A stretch of 64,000 nt of DNA from Aldehydirespirator sp965116665. Lineage in GTDB: Bacteria; Actinomycetota; Acidimicrobiia; Acidimicrobiales; Aldehydirespiratoraceae. Position numbers and translations under genes: made by a program. Every line of letters begins with the position of its first letter. The stretch's first letter is position 1. The notes under the pieces were generated by a model, which was not told where the DNA came from, did not search any database, and worked only from the letters and a program-made list of their open reading frames with translations. Where the stretch lies: positions 3,472,001 to 3,536,000 of the forward strand of contig OZ220709.1 in assembly GCA_965116665.1 (NCBI GenBank), read 5' to 3'. Below are positions 25,048-34,505 of the stretch, one piece after another.

Positions 25048-26045
25048 GCGCCGCGAACGGCGGAGACGGCCGCACCGAGCGCCTGCTAGAGGTCAAGGAC
25101 CTGACCGTCGGGTTCCCCACCCGCGACGGCACGGTGCTGGGCGTGGACGGCCTGACCCTCAACGTCGGCTCCCACGAGCGCCTCGGCGTGGTGGGCGAGT
25201 CGGGCTCGGGCAAGAGCGTCATGGGCCTGGCCATCCTGGGCATGGTCCTGCCACCCGGCCGCATCATGGGGGGCTCGGTGCGCTGGAAGGGCGAGAACGT
25301 GCTCGACGAGGCGGTGGCCAACCGGGTGCGGGGCCGGGAGATCGCCATGATCTTCCAGGACCCGATGGTGTCGCTCAACCCGCTCAAGACGGTGGGCGCG
25401 CAGCTGCGTGAGCTGCTTCAGCGTAGGGTCGGGCTGAAGGGGAGCGCCATCAAGCAGCGCTCCCTGGAACTGCTTGACATGGTGGGGATCGCCAACCCCG
25501 GCGACCGGCTCAAGTCCTACGCGTTCGAGCTGTCGGGAGGCATGCGCCAGCGGGTGATGATCGCCACCGCCCTGGCCTGCGAGCCCACGCTGCTGATCGC
25601 CGACGAGCCCACCACCGGGCTCGACGTGACCATCCAGGACCAGATCCTCACCCTGCTGCACAACCTGTCCACCGAGCTCGGCGTGTCGGTGCTGATGATC
25701 ACCCACGACCTCGGGGTGGTGGCCCAGTTCTGCGACCGGGTGCAGGTGATGTACGCGGGCCGCATCGTGGAGCGGGCCCCCATCGCCCAGATGTTCGCCG
25801 ATCCCCAGCACCCCTATTCTCTCGGCCTGCTGCAGTCGGTGCCGCGAGTGGACCGGGCCGCCACCGAGCTGGCCGGCATACCGGGCGAGCCGCTCGACCG
25901 GGCCCAGTTCCCGCCGGGCTGCGCCTTCGAGCCCCGCTGCGTCGAGGCTCACGACACCTGCCGGGGGGCGCCGCCGCCGCTGGTCAAGATCGCCGAGCGG
26001 CGCTGGGTGGCCTGCTACAACCGCCCCGGGGAGACGTCACAGTGA
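25044..26045 (+). CDS. ABC transporter ATP-binding protein (DppD-like)
   Basis: A 333-residue ATPase: Walker A GESGSGKS, Q-loop FQDPMVSLNP, signature LSGGMRQR, Walker B LLIADEPTTGLD, H-loop ITHDLG, and the oligopeptide-type C-terminal cysteine segment PPGCAFEPRC. GTG start overlapping the dppC stop. It powers import together with DppF. Confidence 0.9.
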   Translation: MSAANGGDGRTERLLEVKDLTVGFPTRDGTVLGVDGLTLNVGSHERLGVVGESGSGKSVMGLAILGMVLPPGRIMGGSVRWKGENVLDEAVANRVRGREIAMIFQDPMVSLNPLKTVGAQLRELLQRRVGLKGSAIKQRSLELLDMVGIANPGDRLKSYAFELSGGMRQRVMIATALACEPTLLIADEPTTGLDVTIQDQILTLLHNLSTELGVSVLMITHDLGVVAQFCDRVQVMYAGRIVERAPIAQMFADPQHPYSLGLLQSVPRVDRAATELAGIPGEPLDRAQFPPGCAFEPRCVEAHDTCRGAPPPLVKIAERRWVACYNRPGETSQ

Positions 26046-27007
26046 ACGACCAGGTAACGCCGCTGGTGGAGAGCCGCGACGTCAGCGTCCACTTCAGCCG
26101 CTGGGTGGGCAGCCGGCGGCGGACGGTTTACGCCCTGGACGACTTCAGCATCGAGGTGGCGCCCGGCGAGACCGTCGGCCTGGTGGGCGAGTCGGGCTGC
26201 GGCAAATCCACCGCGGGCCGTGCTCTGCTCGGGGCGGTAAAGCTCACCAAGGGCCAGGTGTTCTTCGAGGGCAGGAACGTGACCAACCTGAGCCGGCGCA
26301 ACTGGCGGGCCATGCGCAAGCAGGTCCAGATGATCTTCCAGGACCCCTACTCGGCGCTCAACCCCAAGCTCAAGGTGGGCGAGAGCATCGCCGAGCCGTT
26401 CATGGTGCACACCCGCAAGCGGGGGAAGGAGCTCGAGGCGGCAGTGGCCGAGCTGCTGGAGACGGTGGGGATGACGGCCAGCGCGGCCGACAAGTACCCC
26501 CACGCCTTCTCCGGCGGCCAGCGCCAGCGCATCGTGATCGCCAGAGCCCTGGCTCTCCATCCCGGGTTCGTGGTGGCCGACGAGGCCACTGCGGCCCTCG
26601 ACGTGTCGATCCAGGCCCAGATCGTCAACCTGCTGGTCGAACTCAAGGAGAGCGTCGGCCTGTCGTACCTGTTCATCTCCCACAACCTGGCGGTGGTGCG
26701 CCACGTGTCGGACCGGGTGGCCATCATGTACCTGGGCCATCTGATGGAGATCGGCAGCCACCACGACATCTACGAGAACCCGACCCATCCCTACTCCCAG
26801 GCCCTGCTCTCCGCGGTGCCGGTGCCCGACCCCACCACCCGCGGCGACCACGAGCCCCTCAAAGGAGACCTGCCCAGCCCGATGGACCCGCCCAAGGGCT
26901 GCCGGTTCAACACCCGCTGCCCGCTGGCGGTGCAGCAGTGCTTCGAGGAGCGCCCGCCGCTGCGGGAGCGCTCCAGCGGCCACCTGGTGGCCTGCTGGGT
27001 GAATTGA
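26042..27007 (+). CDS. ABC transporter ATP-binding protein (DppF-like)
   Basis: A 321-residue ATPase: Walker A GESGCGKS, FQDPYSALNP, signature FSGGQRQR, Walker B FVVADEATAALD and the C-terminal PKGCRFNTRC segment. The usual DEPVSALD is DEATAALD here, a mild deviation that keeps the catalytic glutamate. GTG start overlapping dppD; its stop overlaps the TTG of the following MFS gene (TTGA). Confidence 0.9.
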   Translation: MNDQVTPLVESRDVSVHFSRWVGSRRRTVYALDDFSIEVAPGETVGLVGESGCGKSTAGRALLGAVKLTKGQVFFEGRNVTNLSRRNWRAMRKQVQMIFQDPYSALNPKLKVGESIAEPFMVHTRKRGKELEAAVAELLETVGMTASAADKYPHAFSGGQRQRIVIARALALHPGFVVADEATAALDVSIQAQIVNLLVELKESVGLSYLFISHNLAVVRHVSDRVAIMYLGHLMEIGSHHDIYENPTHPYSQALLSAVPVPDPTTRGDHEPLKGDLPSPMDPPKGCRFNTRCPLAVQQCFEERPPLRERSSGHLVACWVN

Positions 27008-28176
27008 GCGAACCCGCGGCCAACGGCCGGCTGGCGCCGCGCCCGGCGACCTTCGCGTACCTGTTCACGCTGTACTTCATCCTCGGCGGGGCCGAGACGA
27101 TGATGTCGCCGCTGTTCCCGCTGGTGCAGCCCGACCTCAACATCACCGAGAGCAACCTGGCCGCCATCCTGGCCGCGGTGTCGGCCGGCATCGCCTCGTT
27201 CAACATTCTCGGCGGCATCAGCAGCCGCTGGCTCAGCGACCGGTCGATGGTCCGGGCCTCAGCGGTGGCCCTGGCAGCAGGCATGGTGCTGTCGGCGTCG
27301 GCCGAGACCTTCTGGATGCTGATCATCGGCCAGACCCTGATCGGAGTGGCCTTCGGGATCTACTTCCCGCCGGGTCTGGCCAGCGTGGCCCGGCTGTACC
27401 GGGGAGCGGAGGGCAAGGCCATCGCAGTGTGGGGCCAGGCCTACTCCTTCGGCCTGGCCGCGGCCGCCCTGAGCGTGTTCGCCGGGGAGGGCTGGCGCTG
27501 GGTGTTCGTCGGTTGCGCAGTCCCCCCGTTGCTGGCCACCGTCTACGTGCCCCGATGGGTCGAAGCCGACCGGGACCCGGCACCGGTGCCCTGGCTGGCC
27601 CAGCTCGTTCAGAACGCCCGCAAGCAGAACTACCGGCTGGCCTTCTGGGCCAGCTTCGGCGGGGTGTCGATGCACTTCGTGGTGATCGGCTTCTCGCCGA
27701 CGTTCTTCGAGTCCCGGGGGGTGAACCTGTGGCTGGTGGGGGTTCTGCTGGCCGCGGGCCGGGTCCTGTCGGCTCCGGTGAAGCTGGTGGGCGGGGCGCT
27801 GTACGACCGGCACGGGGGGCCGTGGACGGCCAGGCTGATGACCGCGACGACCTTCGCCTTCGGCCTGCCGATGCTGCTGGCCCCGGCCAAGGTGGGAGTG
27901 TGGATGCTGGTGCCCTTCGTCGGGATGGCGGTCTCGGTGCTGCCGGTGGCCAACGCCATGCTGGTGGCGGCCCTGCCGCCCCAGTCGGGCTGGGGGATCG
28001 GCACCTTCCGGGCCGCCCTGCTGGGCTCGGCCGCACTCCTGTCGGCCATCGTCAGCGGCCTGCTCGAGCTGGGAGCTCCGCTGCGGGCCCTGATGCTGAT
28101 CTCGCTGGCCCTGCCCGCCCTGGTGGCCGCAGCCATGCACCGGGCGGTGGAGCCTCCCGCACCAGCCGTGCCATAG
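27004..28176 (+). CDS. MFS transporter
   Basis: A 390-residue major facilitator protein with 12 hydrophobic segments. LGGISSRWLSDRS is in the place of the conserved loop 2-3 motif and GGALYDRHGGPW in the second half. TTG start overlapping the dppF stop, so it is translated with the ABC importer. Having a secondary carrier coupled to a complete ABC importer is unusual; it may export a breakdown product or take up a related compound. Confidence 0.83.
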   Translation: MSEPAANGRLAPRPATFAYLFTLYFILGGAETMMSPLFPLVQPDLNITESNLAAILAAVSAGIASFNILGGISSRWLSDRSMVRASAVALAAGMVLSASAETFWMLIIGQTLIGVAFGIYFPPGLASVARLYRGAEGKAIAVWGQAYSFGLAAAALSVFAGEGWRWVFVGCAVPPLLATVYVPRWVEADRDPAPVPWLAQLVQNARKQNYRLAFWASFGGVSMHFVVIGFSPTFFESRGVNLWLVGVLLAAGRVLSAPVKLVGGALYDRHGGPWTARLMTATTFAFGLPMLLAPAKVGVWMLVPFVGMAVSVLPVANAMLVAALPPQSGWGIGTFRAALLGSAALLSAIVSGLLELGAPLRALMLISLALPALVAAAMHRAVEPPAPAVP

Positions 28177-28200
28177 CCGCGGAGCGGGCTCGCTCTCGCT

Positions 28201-28668
28201 CTAGGCGGGGATGGGGCAGGCGGCGAGCTTGTAGGTGTTGAGGCGCTTGCGCAGGGTGTAGAGCAACAACCCCACCGCCAGCAGACCGATTATGGGCTGC
28301 ACCGGCGCCCACCACGACAGGGCGCCGGACACGCCCACCAGAGCCACCACGGCCTGGTTGCACACCGGGCAGCCCACCGCCAGGAACGAGACGAAGCCGC
28401 CCCAGACGGTGCGGGTGCCCTGGCGGTCCACGGTGACGGCCAGCTCCTCCGACTCGGCCGGCGCGGGACGGATGGCGAAGATCAGCCCGATCAGCGCGGA
28501 GGTGACGGCCAGGATCACGTAGTCGATCCAGCGCACGGCCACCGGACGGCCGAAGATCGGGGTGTCGATCAGATCAGAGGGGACCGCGATCAGCACCGCG
28601 GCCACGCCGGCGAACAGCACAGCCCGGGGCCATGTCGCCCGGGGCAGCTCCAGAACGTCCTTGATCAC
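28201..28668 (-). CDS. Small multi-pass membrane protein with GCPVCN motif
   Basis: A 155-residue protein with about four hydrophobic segments, a cytoplasmic-looking middle (RPAPAESEELAVTVDRQGTR) and the motif AVGCPVCNQAVVAL at the edge of the third segment. The two cysteines in C-x2-C could be redox active or bind metal. I do not recognise the family. The GTG at 28668 is preferred; a GTG at 28719 would start within GTATAC box 5. Convergent with the dpp operon. Confidence 0.6.
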   Translation of the reverse strand: MIKDVLELPRATWPRAVLFAGVAAVLIAVPSDLIDTPIFGRPVAVRWIDYVILAVTSALIGLIFAIRPAPAESEELAVTVDRQGTRTVWGGFVSFLAVGCPVCNQAVVALVGVSGALSWWAPVQPIIGLLAVGLLLYTLRKRLNTYKLAACPIPA

Positions 28669-28710
28669 GCCTGAGACGCTACCGCCTACGAAATTGATGA
28701 CGAAATGGGC

Positions 28711-28720
28711 CGTATACACC
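28711..28720. promoter_or_regulatory. GTATAC box 5
   Basis: GTATAC at 28712-28717 in the form GGTGTATACG on the minus strand, 43 nt upstream of the GTG of the membrane-protein gene. The outer bases fit the consensus less well than in boxes 1-4. Confidence 0.4.
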
Positions 28721-28754
28721 CAGTATCCGCATCAATTCCAGTGGAGCACGGTTG

Positions 28755-29171
28755 TCAGGTGACCTTGTCGATGACCCGGAAGGCGTAGTCGCGCTGCTCG
28801 TCGCCGAGGGTGGCCCGCACCCGGTAGCCGCCCGCCTTGGGGAACTGGACTATGCCGGTCACCACCAGGGGCGAGCGGCTGTCGGTTCCGGGGACCTTGC
28901 CGGGAGGCCGTCCGACCTCGATGTTGGCCTTGGCCTCCATCAGCTTGTGGAGGCCGTCCTCGTCCTCGACGCGGATCAGCATCTCGTGACGCTGGTTGGT
29001 CTCCGACCACGGGACCAGCACCGACAATGCGATCGAGAAGTGCTGGGGCCGGGGCTTCTTGCCCTCCTTGTAGGCCCGGGTGACCCGGTCCCATCCGGCG
29101 CCGCTCAGGTACAGCAGCCCGTTCTGCACTTCGGCGTGGTTCGCCAGGGTCAACATCTCGATCTGCGGCAC
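28755..29171 (-). CDS. Hypothetical protein resembling DUF6941 family
   Basis: A 138-residue protein. The N-terminal IEMLTLANHAEVQNGLLYLS and GAGWDRV, the middle VPWSETNQRHEMLIRVEDED and the last part with GGYRVRATLGDEQRDYAFRV look like a two-sheet beta domain that I associate with the uncharacterised actinobacterial DUF6941 proteins. Function unknown. GTG at 29171 keeps the first beta strand; an ATG at 29156 is possible. Upstream is a palindromic repeat element. Confidence 0.6.
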   Translation of the reverse strand: MPQIEMLTLANHAEVQNGLLYLSGAGWDRVTRAYKEGKKPRPQHFSIALSVLVPWSETNQRHEMLIRVEDEDGLHKLMEAKANIEVGRPPGKVPGTDSRSPLVVTGIVQFPKAGGYRVRATLGDEQRDYAFRVIDKVT

Positions 29172-29225
29172 CGACCGCAGTCTAAGCAACCATCTTGAGG
29201 CACTGATCGCCGACGGACGGTCGTC

Positions 29226-29463
29226 CCGGCGAACGGAGGGCGCTTTCACCGAGCTCCGGCGTGGCCTCACCGGGCTTCGCCCTAAGATTCGGCCAGTCGG
29301 ACTCGGTGCGCCCCCTCCGCCCGCCTGTTGGGTCGCGCCGAGCGGGCCGGGCTCCGTCGCGACCGGCTAGGCCGGGGGGTGGCGGCGAGTCAGATGACCG
29401 ACGAATAGGGCGAAGCCCGTGTCGGTCATCTCGGCTCGGCGACAGGACCCGCCGGCCGGGAGG
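29226..29463. repeat. Composite palindromic repeat, modules A and B
   Basis: Fills the gap of about 300 bp between the ligase stop and the DUF6941-like gene. Module A (29226-29325) is a long imperfect palindrome whose loop contains TGGCC/GGCCA arms around GGGC-TTC-GCCC. Module B holds the arms GATGACCGAC (29393-29402) and GTCGGTCATC (29421-29430) with an inner GGGCGAAGCCC. Copies occur at 32827-33061 and 40305-40795. Confidence 0.85.
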
Positions 29464-29468
29464 GTCGG

Positions 29469-31016
29469 CTATTGGTTCTCGGATGGGGTTAGGCCTAGGC
29501 GGTCGGCTAGGCCTATGCGCTGGAGCTTGCCGGTGGGGCCCTTGGGAAGCTCGTCGAGCACCAGGACCCGGCGGGGAACCTTGAACGCGGCCAGCGACTT
29601 GGCCAGGAACCGGCGCAACTCTCGCTCGTCGACATCGGCTCCGTCGGCCGCCACCACCGCGGCGGCCACCTCCTCGCCGAGCTTGGCATGAGGCACGGCG
29701 AACGTCACCGCCTGGGCGACCGACGGGTGGCGCAGCAGGGCCTCGTCCACCTCCAGCGGCGACACCTTCTCGCCGCCCCGGTTGATCTGCTCCTTGAGAC
29801 GGCCGGTGAGGAACAGGTAGCCGTCGTCGTCGAGGTAGCCCTCGTCGCCGGTGCGGAACCAGCCGTCGGTGAAGGCGGCCGCGTTGGCGTCGGGGTTGTT
29901 CTCGTAGCCGTCGATCACCGTCGGGCCCTTGATGGACACCTCGCCCCGCTCCCCCGGTGCCAAGACACGGTTGTCGCGGTCGAGAACGGCCACCTCGATG
30001 CCGGTGGCGACCCCCACCGACCTGGGTTTGGCCACCGCGGGCGGCAGCGGGTTGGCGCACATCTGGTGGGTGGCCTCCGTCATGCCGTAAGCCTCGATCA
30101 CCGGCGCCCCGAACAGGCCGCCCAGTTCCTGCAGCACCGGCTCGGGCAACGAGGCCGACGAGGAGCGCACGAACCGCAGGGCCGCGCCCCGGGCCGCGTC
30201 GCGGTGGCGGGACGACCGCGCGATCACCATCTGGTGTATGGTCGGCACCGCGGTGTAGTAGGTCGGGCCCAGCTCGGAGAGCTGGGCGAAGAACCGGAAG
30301 GCGTCGAAGCCCTCGGTGCAGGCCACCGACCCGCCGGCCGACAGCGGGGCCAGCAGCCCGGCCAGCAGCCCGTGAATATGGAACAGCGGCATCACCTGCA
30401 ACGACCGGTCGGCCGCGGTCAGGGCCAGCGACTCGGCGATACCGGACGCGGAGCGCACCAGGTTGCGTTGGCGCAGCGGCACGATCTTGGGCCTCGACGT
30501 GGTCCCGGAGGTGTGCAGAACCAGGGCCACATCGTCGGGGGAGGGCCCGTTCGGACCCGAAGGCTCGGTGGCGGGCGACGATGCGATCAGGTCGATCAGG
30601 CCCGAGCCGCCGAAGGCTGAACCGGTCAGCGCCACCGGCAGAACCCCGGCCTCGGCGGCGCGGGCTGCGTCCCGGGCATCCGAGCCCGACTCGTCGGGGC
30701 GGGTGATAAGCGCCCTGGCGCCCAAGTCGTCGAGGTAGAAGCGCAGCTCCTCCGTGCGGTACTTGGGGTTGAGCGGCGCGGCGCAGCCGGCGCAGGCCGC
30801 GGCCAGGAATGCGATGGCCATCTCCGGGCCGTTGGGAACGACGATGGCGATGCGGTCGTCGGTCTGCAGTCCCAGCGCCCTCAGCCGGCCTGCGAGCCGG
30901 TCCACCTCGGACCGCAGCTCGCCGTGGGTGAGCACCGCGCCGTCGGGGGTGACGATGGCCGGATCGCGGTCGGCCCCCGCGTCGAGCAGGCCTCGCAGGG
31001 TCGTCGGATGGGTCAT
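29469..31016 (-). CDS. AMP-dependent acyl-CoA synthetase/ligase
   Basis: A 515-residue ANL-superfamily enzyme: the phosphate loop LHTSGTTSRPKIVPL (about 167-181), FHIHGLLAG, YGMTEATHQM, GWFRTGDEGYLDDDGYL and the final lysine motif PKGPTGKLQRIGL. It activates a carboxylic acid as an acyl-AMP and then acyl-CoA. The closest type I can suggest is the oxalate/short-chain acid ligase group, with low certainty. Its ATG overlaps the stop of the PanE-like gene, so both form an operon. Confidence 0.85.
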   Translation of the reverse strand: MTHPTTLRGLLDAGADRDPAIVTPDGAVLTHGELRSEVDRLAGRLRALGLQTDDRIAIVVPNGPEMAIAFLAAACAGCAAPLNPKYRTEELRFYLDDLGARALITRPDESGSDARDAARAAEAGVLPVALTGSAFGGSGLIDLIASSPATEPSGPNGPSPDDVALVLHTSGTTSRPKIVPLRQRNLVRSASGIAESLALTAADRSLQVMPLFHIHGLLAGLLAPLSAGGSVACTEGFDAFRFFAQLSELGPTYYTAVPTIHQMVIARSSRHRDAARGAALRFVRSSSASLPEPVLQELGGLFGAPVIEAYGMTEATHQMCANPLPPAVAKPRSVGVATGIEVAVLDRDNRVLAPGERGEVSIKGPTVIDGYENNPDANAAAFTDGWFRTGDEGYLDDDGYLFLTGRLKEQINRGGEKVSPLEVDEALLRHPSVAQAVTFAVPHAKLGEEVAAAVVAADGADVDERELRRFLAKSLAAFKVPRRVLVLDELPKGPTGKLQRIGLADRLGLTPSENQ

Positions 31017-31996
31017 GCGTTCGATATCAGGCGGTTGTTGAGCAGGGAGGTCAGGCCGTAGACGGTGCTGATGGCGGGGGTGGGCACGCCGGTGAGCTCG
31101 CCGAGCTCGACGAACACGCCAACCAGGGGGTCGAGCTCCAGCGGGCTACCGGCCTCGGCGTCCTGGAGCATCGAGGTCTTGTGCTCGCCGACGGCGGCGG
31201 CGCCGTCGATGCGGCGCTCGACGCTGATGCGGATGCTCACCCCTAGCGCCTCCGCGATCTGGCCGGCCTCGGTCATCATCTGCGCGGCCAGGTCCCGGGT
31301 GGCCGGCGTGCGGCAGATCCCGGCCAGCGTCGCGCCGGTGAGGGCGCTGATCGGGTTGAAGGCCAGATTCCCCCACGCCTTGACCCACAGGTGGGCGCGG
31401 ATGTCGGTGAGCACCCGGGACTTGAACCCGGCCGACGCCAGAGCGTCCGCCAGTGCCCTCGCTCTGGTGGTCTTGGTGCCGTCGAGCTCGCCCACCGGGA
31501 AACGGTCGCCCTCGACGTGGGTGATCACACCGGGCGCGGTCTTCTCCGCGGCCGGGTAGGCGATGCAGGCCACGATCCGTTGCGCGGCCACCGCGGCCGC
31601 GATGGTACCGGCGGGGTCCAGAGCCTCGAGCCGGCGCCCGTCGTGGGGCCCGCCGTGGCGCTCGAAATACCACCACCCGATGCCGTTCTGAACCGGCACG
31701 ACCGTGGTGTGCTCGTCGAACAGCGCTCCGAGCTCGTGGGCCACCGCCGCGATCTGGTGGGCCTTGAGGGCCAGGATCACCGTGTCGTGGGTTCCCAGGG
31801 CTGCGAAGTCGGCCGAAGCCTCGATCCCGTCAGCCACCGTCGTGGACCCGTCCAGCTCCACCAGCCTCAGCCCGTGTCGCCGGATGGCGTCGAGGTGCTC
31901 GCCCCGGGCGATCACACTCACGTCGTGGCCGTCGGCCGACAGGCGGGCGGCCAGCATCCCCCCGATCGCTCCCGCGCCCACCACACAAATCCGCAC
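31013..31996 (-). CDS. Ketopantoate reductase family oxidoreductase (PanE/ApbA)
   Basis: A 327-residue protein: the N-terminal NADP site VVGAGAIGGMLAARL, ALKAHQI, VVPVQNGIGW, and the C-terminal domain beginning WVKAWGNLAFNPISALTG with the conserved lysine and asparagine. It reduces a 2-oxo acid such as ketopantoate, but the coupling to an acyl-CoA ligase makes a catabolic hydroxy-acid step likelier. Divergent from TauE across 44 bp that hold GTATAC box 6. Confidence 0.83.
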   Translation of the reverse strand: MRICVVGAGAIGGMLAARLSADGHDVSVIARGEHLDAIRRHGLRLVELDGSTTVADGIEASADFAALGTHDTVILALKAHQIAAVAHELGALFDEHTTVVPVQNGIGWWYFERHGGPHDGRRLEALDPAGTIAAAVAAQRIVACIAYPAAEKTAPGVITHVEGDRFPVGELDGTKTTRARALADALASAGFKSRVLTDIRAHLWVKAWGNLAFNPISALTGATLAGICRTPATRDLAAQMMTEAGQIAEALGVSIRISVERRIDGAAAVGEHKTSMLQDAEAGSPLELDPLVGVFVELGELTGVPTPAISTVYGLTSLLNNRLISNA

Positions 31997-32028
31997 GGCG
32001 ACAGTGTGCCAGCAGAATCGCGCCGTAC

Positions 32029-32037
32029 GGTATACAG
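32029..32037. promoter_or_regulatory. GTATAC box 6
   Basis: GGTATACAG (GTATAC at 32030-32035) in the 44-bp divergent gap between panE-like and tauE-like genes, ending 3 nt before the TauE ATG. Confidence 0.55.
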
Positions 32038-32040
32038 ACG

Positions 32041-32757
32041 ATGACCGGGCCCGAGTTGGCGTTCGGCCTCGCGGCCCTGGCGATCGGCGGGGCGCTGCAC
32101 GGCTCCATGGGTTTCGGCATGGGCCTGGTGGCCGCCCCCCTGCTGGTGCTGATCGATCCCGAGCTGATACCGGGACCGATGCTGTGCGCGGGTGTGATCC
32201 TCACGCTTCTGATCACAGTCCGGGACCGGTCCGCGGCGGACTTCCGGGGAGTCAAGTGGCTGCTGGTGGGACGCACGCCGGGGATGGTGCTGGGAGCGCT
32301 GGCCGTCATGTGGCTGTCGACCACCGGTCTGGCCATCGTGTTCGCGTGCGCCATCATGGGGCTGGTCGCGGTCAGCGTGGCCGGCGTGTCGCTGCCCCGG
32401 ACCACGCCGGCACTGTTCGGCGCGGGGGCGCTCTCGGGGCTGATGGGCACCACCCTTGGCGTGGGCGGCCCGCCGCTGACGCTGGTCTACCAGCGCAGCT
32501 CCGGCAGCGAGATCCGCGGCACCCTGGCTCCGATCCAGTCCTTCGGTGCGGCCACGTCGCTGGCGGCGCTGGCGGTGGTGGGCGAGCTCGAGCTGCGAGA
32601 CCTGGGCCGGGGCCTGCTGCTGGCCCCGGGCATGGTCATCGGGTTCGCGGTGTCGGGATGGGTGGCGCCCCGCATCAAGGCCTCGGTGGTTCGTCCCGCC
32701 GTCCTGGTATTCGCGGTCGCGTCGGCCATCGCGATACTGGTGCGGGTGTTCGTCTGA
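32041..32757 (+). CDS. TauE/SafE family membrane exporter
   Basis: A 238-residue membrane protein with about seven or eight hydrophobic segments and two internal repeats, each starting with a G-rich stretch: HGSMGFGMGLVAAPLL near the front and SGLMGTTLGVGGPPLTLVY in the middle, the typical TauE/SafE pattern. It probably exports a small organic or sulphur-containing anion. The ATG has no visible Shine-Dalgarno because the GTATAC box lies directly before it, suggesting a leaderless or very short leader. Convergent with the amidohydrolase downstream. Confidence 0.85.
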   Translation: MTGPELAFGLAALAIGGALHGSMGFGMGLVAAPLLVLIDPELIPGPMLCAGVILTLLITVRDRSAADFRGVKWLLVGRTPGMVLGALAVMWLSTTGLAIVFACAIMGLVAVSVAGVSLPRTTPALFGAGALSGLMGTTLGVGGPPLTLVYQRSSGSEIRGTLAPIQSFGAATSLAALAVVGELELRDLGRGLLLAPGMVIGFAVSGWVAPRIKASVVRPAVLVFAVASAIAILVRVFV

Positions 32758-32761
32758 CCGC

Positions 32762-33061
32762 CCCCCGGCGGGCGGAGGGGGCTGTCACCGAGCTCCGACT
32801 GGCCGAGAACCAATAGCGGACCGTCCCGGCGGGCGGAGGGGGCTGTCACCGAGCTCCGACGTGGCCTCACCGGGCTTCGCCCTAAGATTCGGCCAGTCGG
32901 ACTCGGTGCGCCCCCTCTGCCCGCCTATCGGGTCGCGTCGGCGCCTAGGCCCTGGCGCTACTTGCTAGGACGGGGGGTGGCGGCGAGTCAGATGACCGAC
33001 GAATAGGGCGAAGCCCGTGTCGGTCATCTCGGCTCGGCGACAGGACCCGCCGGCCGGGACG
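32762..33061. repeat. Composite palindromic repeat, modules A and B, with truncated extra arm
   Basis: Occupies the 320-bp convergent gap. A partial left arm of module A (about 32762-32800) precedes a complete module A (32827-32925), then module B with arms at 32991-33000 and 33019-33028. Same family as 29226-29463. Confidence 0.85.
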
Positions 33062-33076
33062 GCAAGCCCTAGACGG

Positions 33077-34471
33077 TCAGATGACTGGCCAGCGGGGTTG
33101 GGCGAACTGGGAGAGGCCGGTGCGGTCGGCGGCGGCCTTGGCGGCTTCGCGGCCGCGGGCCATGATGGCTCGGGCGTCGAGGTTCACGAACTCGCCGGAC
33201 TCGACGATCACCTTGCCGTCAATGACCACGGTGTCGACCGAGTCGCCGCTGACCCCGTGGCCCAGGTTCGACAGCGGGTTGTGCAGCGGCACCCACTCGG
33301 GCCGGTCCAGGTCGAACACCAGGAAGTCGGCCCGCTTGCCCGCCTCCAGCGAGCCGATCTGGTCGTCCCAGAGCACCGAACGGGCTCCGTCGATGGTCAA
33401 GTGCTCCAGGATGGTCTCGGCCGGCATGAGCGAGGCGTCCTCGAAGATGTCGCGGTAGACCCGGAAGTACTGGGCGATGCGCAGGATGTCGGTGGTGTGC
33501 GAGCAGGCCCCGATGTCGGTGCCCACCCCGACCGTCACTCCCCGCTCGAGCAGCTTCAGGTGGGTGGCCCGCTGGAGGCCGCCCCAACCGAACACCGCGC
33601 TGGCCGTGGGGCACATCGACACCTTCACGTCGCGTTCGGCCAGCAGGTCGCACTCGTCCTCGGTGAGGAAGTGGCAGTGGACCAGTTGCACGTTGGGACC
33701 GAGCACACCGTTGCGCTCGTAGCGGGCGATGGGACGCTCGCCGTCGAAGACCCGCTGGTGGTGCTCGACTGAGTCCCGGTTGGAGATCATGTGCGACACG
33801 ATGCCGGTGCCGTGCTCGGCGGCCAGCTCGGTGACGGCCCGGCACAGGCGGTCCGACACCATTCGCTCGGTGCGCAGCGAGAACCACGGCCTGACCCGTC
33901 CGCCGGCCGCGCCCGCGTAGGACTCGACGAAGTCGAGCCCGGACGCGATGGCGTCGTCGGTGGTGGAGTCGAACGTGCCCGGCATGGCCCGCCCCCCGGC
34001 CATGTCGGTCAGCGAGCGGGACAGCACCGCCCGGCACCCGACCTCGTCGACGGCCCGCGCCGAGTTCTCGGGGTTCTGGGAGCCCGGATCGCACAGCGTG
34101 GTGGTGCCGTGGCGGACCGACTCCAGCAGAGCGCACATCGCCGCCAGGTAGGCCTCGTCGTCGGTGACGCCGGCCTCCATCGGGTAGCAGCGGTCGTGCA
34201 GGAACACCTTGAGGGGAACGTCGTCACCCAGGCCCCGAACGAAGAACGGGGCCAGATGCTGGTGGTTGTCGATGAAGCCGGGGGTGATGAGCCGGCCCCG
34301 CCCGTCGATGGTGCGGGCCGCCTCCCGGTAGCCGGCGGCCTCGACGTCAGCGGTGGTGCCCACCGCCTTGATCTCGCCGCCGTCGACGGCCAGGGCGCCG
34401 TCGCGCACCATGCGGCGCTCGGGATCCATGGTGATCAGCCAGTCGGCGTTGCGCACCAGCAAGTCGATCAT
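33077..34471 (-). CDS. Amidohydrolase (TrzA/AtzA-like deaminase)
   Basis: A 464-residue subtype III amidohydrolase: IDNHQHLAPF carries the first metal histidines, VSHMI the third, HCHFLTEDE the glutamate-containing segment, and VGVGTDIGA the aspartate. These enzymes deaminate or dechlorinate heterocycles such as guanine, triazines or adenosyl compounds; the substrate is unknown. It shares little beyond family features with the amidohydrolase at 9983. Upstream lie two covarying hairpins (34506-34623). Confidence 0.85.
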   Translation of the reverse strand: MIDLLVRNADWLITMDPERRMVRDGALAVDGGEIKAVGTTADVEAAGYREAARTIDGRGRLITPGFIDNHQHLAPFFVRGLGDDVPLKVFLHDRCYPMEAGVTDDEAYLAAMCALLESVRHGTTTLCDPGSQNPENSARAVDEVGCRAVLSRSLTDMAGGRAMPGTFDSTTDDAIASGLDFVESYAGAAGGRVRPWFSLRTERMVSDRLCRAVTELAAEHGTGIVSHMISNRDSVEHHQRVFDGERPIARYERNGVLGPNVQLVHCHFLTEDECDLLAERDVKVSMCPTASAVFGWGGLQRATHLKLLERGVTVGVGTDIGACSHTTDILRIAQYFRVYRDIFEDASLMPAETILEHLTIDGARSVLWDDQIGSLEAGKRADFLVFDLDRPEWVPLHNPLSNLGHGVSGDSVDTVVIDGKVIVESGEFVNLDARAIMARGREAAKAAADRTGLSQFAQPRWPVI

Positions 34472-34505
34472 CCGCTCAGCCTCCTCAACTCATCGCCCTC
34501 CGGCC

